A stretch of 64,000 bases of DNA from Lagopus muta (lineage: Eukaryota > Chordata > Aves > Galliformes > Phasianidae): assembly GCF_023343835.1 (NCBI RefSeq), contig NC_064443.1:1612001-1676000 (forward strand). The letters are read 5' to 3'. Positions 1-10,000 of this stretch are shown here, in pieces; within the stretch, counting starts at the first letter, position 1; each line of letters begins with the position of its first letter. The position numbers were made by a program, and so were the translations under genes. The notes under the pieces were generated by a model. The model was not told where the DNA came from. It made no database searches and saw nothing but the letters and a program-made list of their open reading frames with translations.

Positions 1-849
1 TCGCTGCAACTCAGTCCAAAGGAATAATTTGCTGATATGCTTTCATACTGCTTCTAGAAACGTTTATCATTTGGAAAGGTGTTTCAAAGTCTGCTCATAC
101 AGAGCACTTTTGAGTTCATACTGGCAGAAGGTTGCATGTTTTTCTTCAGATACTGGGTTCTATTTGGTAATGCAGTTGAATACTGATGAGGGAAGGGTCA
201 GGCAAGTATGAACTATTCTTAAATGGTACTGGCTAGTTCCCCTCCTATTCCAGCCCTACATTCCTTGCACAGAAAACCTTATAATTAGAGGTGAGCACTT
301 AGGGACGTTTTAGGACAGATGTACATTGGGATGCGAGGAAAAGGGAGCCAAGCAAAATCTTACAGGACATTACAATGGACATCTCTACCAGTAGAGCACC
401 TGTGGTACAGAAATCATTTACAAAGGCCAGTAAGGAACCACGTTTGTTTCATGAGGTAGGAGTACACCTAGACCTCCTGTACATACACACTGTCATCTTA
501 GAACACATTTCAGTTACCGTAAGCTTTGCAGTTTTAGCCGCACAAATGAGACATTGAAGCGAATCGGGCAGCAAGTCCTGGTTTCCAAGCACTTGGAATT
601 ACCGTGGGTCGTAGAAATACCACCAGATGGTCTTGTTCTCAGCATGAACAAAAACTACACCAAAGAACCTGGGATGGATTTTAGTTAACTTATTGTTCTA
701 TTTATTTTCTTTGGAGGACTGGATGGGACTCCCTCTGGAGCCCGTGTAACTCAGATGTTTAATTTATCTGAAGGCCGGCGATGAGCAGACGTGCAGCACT
801 GGCTCTGTTCTGCCCGGGCAGCCGAAATGCTGCTCCCACTGCTCTCAGT

Positions 850-957
850 GCTCCCACTGCTCCCTGGCCCAGGGGCAAGAGGTTGGGAATCCCCACGAAG
901 CCTGGCTCCTCCTGTTAAGGCAGTGCAGAGCGCTACCGCTGAGCCACGGGGCTGGCC
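850..957 (-). repeat. tRNA-derived SINE-like fragment
   Basis: Read on the minus strand from about 957, the sequence resembles the 5' half of a tRNA. It has an A-box-like TGGCTCAGCGG (plus 936-946) followed by GTAGCGCTCTGC. About 36 bases further on, a degenerate B-box-like stretch with GGCTTCG and ATTCCC lies at plus 886-903. No clean cloverleaf folds across the segment, so a functional tRNA is unlikely. It fits a decayed Pol III SINE or tRNA pseudogene. Confidence 0.4.
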
Positions 958-1548
958 CTAATCAATTCTGATAAGCTTTATTTATTTCAAAATCCTGTCT
1001 CTGCATAGGAGACGTTTCAGTTGATGGCAGGAAGGTTTGGGATATGATGGCTACAGTCTAGAATTCAAAACCAGCAGAAGAAGCTGTTTTTTGACTCTGG
1101 TTTAAAAACAAGGAAAGACGTCTGTCTGTCTTTTCCTCTCTTTGTGGGCATTTGAACCCCTCATTTGTTTTCCTCTGCTTTTCACTGTATCTGCATAAAT
1201 GAAACTTTCCTATCGTAATTAATGTATGTGTGGGAAATGGTTGGCTTCTGAGAGAGTGGAAACAGATCGACCTAGGACCGGCATTTTCATAAACCAGTTG
1301 GAGATGAGTAATAATTATTTGTTCTCTTCCTCAGCTCTTCTCTTCTATGAGAAAATTTACCATTTCTGTAAGAAAAAAAAACAAAAAAAAAGTTGATGTT
1401 GGTGACTTTTTTTTCAGCTCATGGTTTCAGACCTGGTCAGTCCCTGTTTGGCTGCTCATTCCATCTTGTACTCCCGAGGGTTAAGCTGATAACCAGGTGT
1501 GTAACATGTATGTACCATCACTTTGTTTACCTGAGTCTTTTTAATTTG

Positions 1549-1554
1549 AATAAA
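1549..1554 (+). terminator. AATAAA poly(A) signal candidate (PBRM1 end?)
   Basis: A canonical AATAAA lies in T/A-rich sequence on the plus strand, with TG-rich sequence downstream at about 1660-1690. It is the best candidate for ending a plus-strand transcript that enters from the left edge. Other AATAAA hexamers follow near 1867 and 1981. Confidence 0.35.
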
Positions 1555-1575
1555 AATAGTTTGCAAAGTGTTTTG

Positions 1576-4464
1576 GATTAACCAGGTTTGAGTGTCCCAT
1601 CGAGGCTTCTGGTGGGATTTTCCTTCAAGTAATTCTGGTTGGTGCTGACGCTATGGAATCCTCCCTGTGTGCATGCATGTGTGTGGGTGAAGAATCTTTT
1701 TCTGTTCTCCTGTGTGTTGTGAGACTCTTCTGCTGCTGCTAAGAAGAGTGGTGTTGAAAAATGAGCCGTAAGGAGCACGAAGGGAGCCCTGCAAAATACA
1801 TGGTGTGCTAAGCAGAGGCGATAGGATGCGGTCGGGTCCATTTGCCTCCACATTAACTGCTTTGGAAATAAACAGCAAGCCTTAATTTCGTGCTGGAAGC
1901 TAACCTGGTTCAGGACTTCTTTGACGTAGCTGGATAATGAAGGGAATTAGAAAAGCAATGTGGAAAACGCATCTTTTACCCAATAAAATTGAAAACTGGG
2001 ATGGAAGTTCTCTTTGGTAACACCAACAGCAAGGGAAATTAAATGATAGCAGCCTTCTTTTGTGTTGGGGAGCCTCTGCCATGCTTTGCAGAGAGCTACT
2101 TAACCAGAACACACTTACTGTTCCATTTAATTAACACGCATTAATGCCTTTCACCCGAGGGTTGAACACTGCCTGGCACGCAGAACTGCCACCCTCCTAG
2201 AATCCCATGGGGAGGCACACAGGGAGACTAATTCAGGTCATTCTTCACGTAGTATTTGGTCAGCGTGAAGTTCTGGAGGTCACTCAGATCTGCCCAGCCT
2301 GCTCCCAGCACCAAACACGGAGTGGAAGTGGTGTTCCAAAGTAGCTGAGTGCTTTCAACAGCAAGGAAGGGCTTCTGGTTCACTGGCAGGTCTAATGAAG
2401 GAACTCCATCTTCCTTTTGCTTGCTGCAATTTTCAGTAAGTTTAATTTGACCATCAAACAAAAGGGAAGCAAAAAGTAAGTACATTAAAAAAAGAAAACA
2501 AATCAGCAGGCCTTCTGCAAGTGCCTGCAGTGCACTAGGATCCAGTGGTCCTAAGCAAAGAGTCTGCCGCTCCTTTGATCAGCTCTCCTGTTCAGAAATC
2601 CTGTGCTGTAGATGTGCAGCTTAACCTCTATCAAAGCAGGCAGCAGACAGACATGAAATCAGAAAGGAAGATCCCCAGAGTTGCACAGCAGCACCAGTTG
2701 CTGCTCTGTCTCTGCTCATTTTACACAAAGGATGCTCTGCAGCCTTTGACAAAAAATGGTGATGGATGCTCTGTCCATCCCAAAGTCTGCAACCCATTTC
2801 CATCAGACGGTTTGGGGAGGACTGCAAATAATCCTCATGCTTTGTGCCAGGCACAAACACCCAAGAAGGATTTAAGGACATTCCTAGAAGTCACAGTCCT
2901 GCTGCAGGTGTCTGCACCTCTCAGGAGCAGCTGCTGCTAGCCATAACCAGAGTGCAGGCGCAGCTTGGGCCCCACTCACCACCCGGGAAGCTTTCAGCAG
3001 TGATGCTTTGCTTGTGCTCAGAGCCTCCTGCTGTGGCTGCTGCCAGAAGAACTGCTGAGTTGCTGTTTGCAGGTGCTGTGCTGGCGCCAGGTGAACTCCC
3101 TGCAGACTGAACAGATGTGCTTGAGTCCACAGCTGGCAAGGCTGACACTTAAAGCTGTGTCCTGGCTTGCTCCCGTAGCGTCTAACAGAAACACTGTGTT
3201 CTCATGCTGGAATGGGAGGGAAGATTGAGGTTGGATGTCAGTGTGAGAGTGGTGAGGTGCTGGAACAGCTGCCCAGAGAGGCTGTGGATGCCCCGTCCCT
3301 GGAGGTGTTCAAGGCCAGGTTGGATGGGGCCCTGGGCAGCCTGGTCTGCTATGAAATGTGGAGGTTGGTGGCCCTGCATGTGGCAGTGAGTGGGAGCTTT
3401 GTGATCCTTGAGGTCCCTTCCAACCCGGGACATTCTGTGATTCTGCGAATGAGCAGCAATCCTTCAACCCAAAGAGTGGGTGTGGAGTAAAACCGATCCA
3501 AAATCCCCACCAGGCGTGCTTGGCACTGGAATGGATCAGCAGAGCTCAGCTGCTCTGCTTCTAGTATTCATCATCTTCATCTTCTGTCACTGCAATTCCG
3601 TGTTGCCTCGTGGCTGAAATGGTACAGTCAGCTCAGAGGATTCTCTCCTGCACAAAGACTGGCATTGCTAAACTCCCCACTAAGAACTCCTCGTGAGCCA
3701 CTGGCACTCCTGTCTTTCTGTGCTCCTTAACTGGAGATGCTGAAGCCAACTTGCTATGTGCCTGGTGAATCCACTGCAGTGGATTAAGAAAGCTCTGATG
3801 CAATAAATTGGATGTTCATTTGCTGAGACACCACTACTGGTATGGGAGTGCTATGAGAAGTCACAGGGAGAATGTCCATAGCAGGTGGAGTGCTGAGATG
3901 CTGCTGGTGCACAAGGCTTTCTTAAAATAATGGAGAAAAAATGAGAAAACAAAGCAGCAGCACAAAAAATGTCCAAAGGCTTTAAAGGCAGATGGAACTG
4001 AAGTACAACAGCGCTTCAGTATGAAGTACAGCACAAAGTCAGGCTGTGAGGTGCCCACCCCTGGAGGTGCCCCAGTGGCCTCAGTCCTCCTGATGAAGGC
4101 CTTGGAGCACAGCAGCATCGTGGCTTCCTTCCCTTGCATCAACCTTTTCTTCCCCTCTGCCTGTGCATCACTTCGTAAGAGCCACCACTGCAGGCAGCAC
4201 AGCAGAGCAGGGCACAAATGATTTTCCAAAGCAGTGCAGGCAGAACAAACACCAAGCTGTACGCCTGTCCTATGGAACCGAGTTGGAATTGCACTACACT
4301 GTAAAGAACACTAACTGGACACAATAGCAGCCTCCACCAGTCCAGAGGAATCTAATGGAAACGGAACGCTTCCTTCCTGCCATGATGCATCCATGGCATA
4401 CAGCTTAGCATACCCTGGTGTTTTCAGAATGGTGTCTGCTCGAGCAAAGAGAAGCAGCAGCCAG
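1576..4464. other. Intergenic stretch between probable PBRM1 end and SMIM4
   Basis: Apart from the CR1 fragment at about 3205-3450, I see nothing I can name here. Open frames are short, overlap on both strands and lack splice-supported homology. AATAAA hexamers on the plus strand near 1867 and 1981 could be alternative ends for a plus-strand transcript. Confidence 0.5.
3205..3450 (+). mobile_element. CR1 LINE, 3' end fragment
   Basis: The translated stretch resembles the conserved C-terminus of CR1 ORF2 (leucine-proline-arginine, then alanine-proline-serine-leucine-glutamate, then phenylalanine-lysine-alanine-arginine-leucine-aspartate). The nucleotide 3' end has the typical GATCCTTGAGGTCCCTTCCA and a terminal ATTCTGTGATTCTG repeat. 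It is severely 5'-truncated and sits about 1 kb from the SMIM4 poly(A) site. Confidence 0.88.
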
Positions 4465-4482
4465 ACTGTGCACTCATTGCAG

Positions 4483-4488
4483 TTTATT
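4483..4488 (-). terminator. SMIM4: SMIM4 poly(A) signal
   Basis: TTTATT on the plus strand reads AATAAA on the minus strand, 212 bases past the SMIM4 stop codon. This gives a compact 3' UTR with cleavage expected near 4460-4470. No other hexamer lies between the stop and this site. Confidence 0.7.
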
Positions 4489-4699
4489 TAGAAGTACCAA
4501 CCAACATTCAATCGATGGCAAAGGCTGAAACCCGATGAATTCGGTTAAATACGAAAGAGTGCAGCACAACCTGCTAACAAACACCACCGAGTGCCAGCCG
4601 GCAGCTCCTCGCGCACAGACCCCTCCCGCCCAGCACATCGCAGCAGTGCTTCTATCGCACAAAGTGCAGACACTGAGATGCGTCCCTTGGAGCCTTCAG

Positions 4700-5061
4700 C
4701 TAAGATTCGCTCTCTTCCATCCTCGCCTTGTACTGTCTTTCAGATCGCTTCCTTCGGTAAACGTCATCTGTGCCAGAAAAAGGCTTCGTAAGCTCTTCCA
4801 AGAGGAACACGACCCCGATCCTGCCCCAGCTCGGCCGGGCTGAAGGGACCTCACAGCGCAGCCCCACCGCTGCCCGCAGCCCAGGCTGCTCCCGCGCTCC
4901 GGTCACTCACAGAACGTCTCCTTGCCGATGCGGACGTTGATCATGAACCATTCCATGGCCCCGCCGAGGACGAAGAAGAAGGGCAGCAGGCGGTACGGGC
5001 CGAACCGCTCCCGGCCGGGCACCAACCGCAGCAGGCGCCGCAGCCGGCGGCTGATCAGCAT
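4700..5061 (-). CDS. SMIM4: SMIM4 / UQCC5, complex III assembly factor
   Basis: There are two coding exons, 4911-5061 and 4700-4767, joined by a GT-AG intron (donor GTGAGT, acceptor GCACAG). They give 72 residues against about 70 in mammals. The N-terminus is Arg-rich, followed by PGRERFG at residues 15-21. One hydrophobic segment runs about residues 23-43 and includes PFFFVLGGAMEW, the hallmark of this family. The C-terminus is a charged DVYRRK...ERQY stretch. The family is a single-pass mitochondrial inner-membrane protein needed to assemble respiratory complex III. The ATG at 5061 matches the mammalian start. The frame stays open for 39 codons upstream, but a strong acceptor (TTTGCTAG) ends 11 bases before the ATG, implying a 5' UTR intron whose best donor is GAG|GTGAGG at 5207. 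The gene is head-to-head with NT5DC2. Confidence 0.95.
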
Positions 5062-5072
5062 GGCCGGGTCAC

Positions 5073-5207
5073 CTAGCAAAGAGGAGGGGAGCGCGGAGCG
5101 ATGCGTGAAGGTCAGCGGGAAGCCGGCCGGGACGGCGCTCTGCTCTGCCGCCTCCGACCCGCCGAAGGCCGCAGCCAATCAGCGCGGCGCGACCCCGCGC
5201 CCCTCAC
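5073..5207 (-). other. SMIM4: Probable SMIM4 5' UTR intron
   Basis: On the minus strand a strong donor (GAGGAG|GTGAGG at 5208/5207) pairs with an acceptor that has a clear pyrimidine tract (TTTGCTAG at 5073). Splicing would leave a short leader before the ATG and place the SMIM4 start site above 5208. This is inferred from splice consensus only. Confidence 0.5.
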
Positions 5208-5543
5208 CTCCTCGGGACGGCGTGCCGGAAGGACGCGCTCGGTGTCACGTGACGAGCGGCGTGCCGGCGCCCGTTTCCGATTGGCCGCGGCGGCTCCGGG
5301 GGCGGGGCCGCGCCTGGAGGCCGCCGCCCACCCCGCCCCGCCCCTCCCGGCGCCGCCCCGGGGCTCTCGGTCGAGGCGGGGCGCGGCGGCCCAGGCCCGG
5401 CCCCCTGGCGCGGCGCGGCGGGGATTGGCCGCCCGTTCGGTGCCGCCGCCGCGGGCGGCCGGGGCTGGCTTCGTAGCGCGATCCGCGCCGCTTCGGCCCT
5501 GGCCGTGCCCCGAGGCCGCTCCGTCCGTCCGTCCGTCTGGGCC
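5208..5543. promoter_or_regulatory. Divergent CpG-island promoter of SMIM4 and NT5DC2
   Basis: The interval between the two divergent genes is extremely GC- and CpG-rich, and the island spans about 4820-6000. It has no TATA box. It holds CCGGAAG (ETS/GABP type) at 5225-5231, the perfect palindrome GTCACGTGAC (E-box/CLEAR type) at 5244-5253, ATTGG (reverse CCAAT) near 5279 and 5424, and several GC boxes around 5299-5345. A further CCAAT lies at about 5175 in the SMIM4 leader intron. A (CCGT)n run of about four units lies at 5521-5536, just before the NT5DC2 ATG. CCAAT, GC boxes and ETS sites are the usual make-up of bidirectional housekeeping promoters. Confidence 0.8.
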
Positions 5544-7029
5544 ATGGCGGCGCTGGGCATCGCGGCGCTGCGGAGGGGCGGCGGTGCGGCTCCCCGGCTC
5601 CTCGCCGTCGCCGTGTCGTGCCAAGGCTGCCGCCCCAGGAGCGGCTCCGGCCCCGCGGACGGCGGCCACGGCCAGCCCCGGGAGCCGCTGCCCGGCGGCA
5701 GAGCGCGGCGCGGCGCCGAGCCCGGCCCCGCAGCGGGCGGCCAGCCAGCCCCGTCCGAGGGCGCCGACACCCGGAGCTACCTGTGGGCCAGGTACCACGA
5801 GATGAAGAAGCTGGTCTATGGTAAGGACCGGCCCTGCTCGCAGCCTTTGTCCGCGCTCTGCCCCGCCGCAGCGTGGCTCCGTGGCGGCGGGAACGTGGCC
5901 GTGCGCTCCGTCCGCCCCCTCCCGCCGCGGGGTCCCGGCCGGGAGGAAAGCCGTTCGTTTTGCCCCATGTGCACAACGGGACCGTGGGCTTTGGGGCTGC
6001 GGCGGGTGGATCTCAGCTGCGTTAAGATCCGTAATAACGTGAAACAATAACTTGTGCGCCGTAAGGGCAGGGAACTTTTTTCCTGCAGGTTTTTCGGCTC
6101 CTGGAGTTCCGAAGGGAAGCAGCGTGGACAGCTGGGAAGCGTCCCTTTGCCGTTAAATAGCTCTCTGTTCGCTTTCCTTCTCCAGCCCTTAGATAAACAA
6201 AAGCAGTCGGAGGGTCTGGAAGAGCCGTTTTGCGGTTCTGAGATGGGCAGCTTCTGTCACTGCCGCCTCCCCCGGCTCTGGCATAAAGCGTGAAGCCCTC
6301 GGTGAGCCTGGGAAGAGGAGTTGGCCGCAGGGTGTGCGCTCCAGCGTTACCTCCAGAGCTGGATGTGAAATGGGGATGGGTGAGGGTTGGAGAGGAGGCA
6401 CAACTGGCCCACCTTGGTTTTTGTTGGTGGTGGGACAACGGGACTGAGTTGGGCCTTTGTTCTCTGTAAGAGTGGCGTTAAAGCAAACGGCTGTGGCTGT
6501 GCCATGGGCATCACCCATAAGGAATACATCCTCTGCTTCATGTGCTGCCTTCTCCCCTCTGCCCAAGGACAGGCACAGGTGTGTGTCGGAGGGGCCGTGC
6601 TGAGCGGGGCTATCAGTGTTTGTGTATCTGAGGTGTGGAGGAAGGCTGATAAGGCACTGTTTCTAACGAGTCTCCAGAATCCTGCAGTCTAGGAAATGCA
6701 CAATCCTGAAACACAGCGGATCTGGAAAGCAAGTGAAGGTTTGGCTGTAAGGAAATGTGAATGTTCAATGTTTGCTCCCTAGAGCACGTTGCTACAATAG
6801 ATACTTCTGGGGGAACTTTTGGAAGAACTTCCAGCTTCTTACCTCTGTGTGATGAGTGTGGCTCGGAGAGAGAAGCACTGAGTTGGGTGGTCACACAGTT
6901 CTCTTCACCCACAGTTCTCCCTTTGCTCACACTTCCCGGGTGCAGTGCTGAGTTAGCACTGCTGCCTCCTTCCTGATGAGTGCTTGGACAGAGAAGTTTG
7001 GATCGTAGCTCAGTTTTGACAGCTAATGC

Positions 7030-7062
<33 letters not shown>

Positions 7063-10000
7063 CTTGCTGTAACTTACTCAACCTGCCCAGCAACCCCTCT
7101 TTGCGGAGCAAAAAGCAAAAGCTGCTGTTCTTGTTGAAGAGGCATCCGCACTGGGCTCTGCTCAGCTGGTAGGAGCAGTGGTGCAGCAGCAGCGCTGTGG
7201 ATGCAGTCTCTGCAGGATGCTGCACGTCGGTGTTGATGCTGTGCCAGCTGTGCAGCAGCAGCAGCTCTTCTTTCTCTCAGGGACTTGGAGACTGCCATGA
7301 GTTTGAGGCAGCGGGTGGCAGTGGGGATGGGAGGCCGTGGGTTTGTGTTGGTCGCAGCGGTGACAGAAAGCACAGCAAGGAGGGGAGCGTCTGTAAGGAA
7401 CGTGCTGCTTGTGAGGCAATGATGAGAAAGCATTTTGGCTGGCATACACATCTTCCTTTGGCCTTTAGGAGGCCGGAGGGAACGCGCTGTGTAAGCTGGG
7501 GACAAAATGTCTGAGAGGAGAAGAGCTGCGTGGGGGAATGGGCAGCCATGCAGCACTGCCCCTGCTCTCAGCGTGGCGTGGCACAGCCACTGCTCTGCTT
7601 CTGACCTGCCTTCATCCCCTTGCCTTACAAAATCACACCAGCTCCTGTGCCTTTTATTGGCTGCATTTTTGCAGCTGGCTTTATTTATTTATTTTTAAAT
7701 CTAAGCAAGCCTCACTTCTCCTATAAAAGGAGCATCGTGCTGCTCGGACTGTCAGAACGTGTTGTCCCAAACATCCTGAACGGTGAGTGTTGGTCTCTGT
7801 AGGGATATGGCAGCTGCAGCGGGGTGTGTTGGCTGTTACAATTCTCCTCCCTTTAGCAGAGGAAAGCAGGTCTGTGCTGCTTCTTTAGGTTGACACCTGC
7901 AAATGGAGACATCCACCGAAAACACCCTTTGTAAATTCTCTAATTGTTCCAGGCAAAGTCTTAACTGAGAATGGCTGATGGCACTCTGATAATAGATTCA
8001 GATGAGATAGCGAGAAAGTCTTAAGGAACTGACATGGGTTCTTGCTAAAAGCCATAAGAGAAGGTAGGAAGGGGAAAAAAGCGCTGCCTGCTGATGCTGG
8101 GTGGGATCAGGAAAACATCGATGCTTTTGCTATCGTTCCAAGAGAACATTACCTGTCCTTGTGTGGGGGGAAATGTCTCCTTCCTCCCCATTCCTCAGTG
8201 TGGATGTGATGAGGGATCCTGCTGTAGGAAGCGAGTCCTACTGCTCTTTCTTATCTTGCAAAGAGCAGCTCTCATGGAGTGGGAAGCATGGGCAGGGCCT
8301 GCTCCTGGCTCTGCTGGGCTCTCACAAGCAGCAGCCCTGTTCTGGAGTGACAAACCGCAGCAGCTGACCTGTTCCCACAGCTGTTTATCAGCAGGGCGCA
8401 GATTACTTCTTGCTATCAGCGTTACGCGCTCCCAGAGTGTGGGGTGTTTGGTGTTTGTTTTGTTTTAGGCTGTTTGTTTGTTTGTTGTTTATATAAATGT
8501 GTGTCTCTACATGCATAGTTGGTGCTCGTACACAGCTGTGTTCCATTTTGCTCCTAAAAAAGGAAATAAAGATGCCTGAGGGTGTCTGAAAGGCTGCTCT
8601 GTGGGGGCTGCCAGCCTCTGTGGGGAACAAATGCCCACAGGTCATTGGGGTGATGCAGGCACTCTGAGGAGGGGAGCTCTCCTGCTCGCCTTGCTCAGGA
8701 AGGGAGGGCTGTGTGCTTCCCTGCTGTGCTCTGCAGCCCTGCCGGTCGGTGAGCTGTGCTGGGCTGCACATCTGCTGCTTCAGACCAGCAGGCCTGCTTT
8801 GCTCTGTGTAGGCTGGCAGAAGACTTGAAATGGTGGTGGTCCTCTCGGTTTCTGTAATCTCTGCCCCCTTCTCTTCTCTCTCAGATCTCCTTCCACCAGG
8901 AGTCTGCAATCTCCTCAACCCAGCAGCTATCTATGCCAACAACGAGATCAGCCTGGGAGATGTTGAGATATATGGCTTTGACTACGACTACACATTAGCA
9001 CAGTATTCTAACTTACTGCACTCCATGATTTTCAACACTGCCAGAGACATCCTCATAGAACAGTTCAAGGTAACGGTGCACTAAGGATTTCCCTTCAATT
9101 AATCATACTGATCTTTGCAGTGCCTCAGATGTGCTTGTCAAATGCAGCACTGTGCACATGTGGCACTGTTGTTTTTTTTTGTTTTTTGTTTTAATTATTA
9201 ACATAAATTTCACATTTCAGCCTTTGATTGCAGAACATTTTGTCTGTATCTGGAATTAATTTCCTGTTGAACAATTTACCAAGCTCTACATTCCTGAGGT
9301 TTTGTAAATACGGACTGGGAACTTCAGTCTGGAAATAAAATGCTGTCTTTTTCCTGACTGTGGAAGTCATGCCTGCGGACTTCCAGCTTTGTGATGCACA
9401 TCGTGGATAAGCACTGGGCCAGCAGTGAAGGGGTGCAGGACGTGGCAGTGCAGATCAGTGCGGGTGGATGCCTGGTAATGGGCCCCCTGTTTGCAGTAGG
9501 CTCTGTGCGTTTTCTTCCAGTCGTGTCTTCCTTTTTAGAGGGACCCTGCAGTGCCACTGCTCTGCCAGATGTGAGCACTGAATGGAGCTTACTGGGAGTC
9601 CACGCTGCCTGAACGGATCGGTTGGGGTTTTGTCAGTGTCCCTTAAACGAGAGCAGCAATCTGGGGGCTCCATTCATCTGCTTTTCTTTATTGAAGGGCA
9701 AAACAAAGTGCACGTGTCCCTCAGTTGGTTTATGCCTGGGGTGAGAGGACTGGTAGGCCTAAGCCAGCTCAGCAGGTGAAATGCTTTTGTTGATAATCAA
9801 TGCCTGTGTCTCTTAAAAGTATTGCTGTCTGTTCTTCTAGTATCCGGAAGGGCTTGGGAAGTATGACTACATTCCAGGGTTTGCCATACGCGGACTTCAC
9901 TATGATGTACAAAAGGTAAAGCTGTACAAAGTTCAACCTCCTGGGCTTTGTCTTTCATTGTGTTGTATTTTGAGTGGAAATACTTTCTGCCAATGCTTGC

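Larger units (their letters stand above)
1..1575 (+). other. Probable PBRM1 3' UTR / flank, no coding exon recognised
   Basis: In the mammalian order STAB1-NT5DC2-SMIM4-PBRM1, PBRM1 converges on SMIM4. Here that would place the end of PBRM1 on the plus strand just left of SMIM4. I see no PBRM1 coding exon, so its stop codon would lie before position 1. A canonical AATAAA at 1549-1554 on the plus strand, preceded by T-rich DNA, could be the poly(A) signal. A tRNA-like segment lies near 850-957. The assignment is inferred from synteny plus the poly(A) signal and is not shown by coding sequence. The alternative is plain intergenic DNA. Confidence 0.35.

Noticed and set aside
936-957. Functional tRNA gene
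   Set aside because: Only the A-box half is convincing; the B-box is degenerate and no full cloverleaf can be drawn.
5505-5543. Upstream GTG start extending NT5DC2 by 13 codons
   Set aside because: The codon is GTG, while the in-frame ATG at 5544 has an excellent context (GCCATGG).
5112-6047. Long minus-strand frame (311 codons) over the CpG island
   Set aside because: It covers NT5DC2 exon 1 and the promoter. GC-rich DNA lacks stop codons on all strands, and the translation is low-complexity Arg/Ala/Pro without homology.
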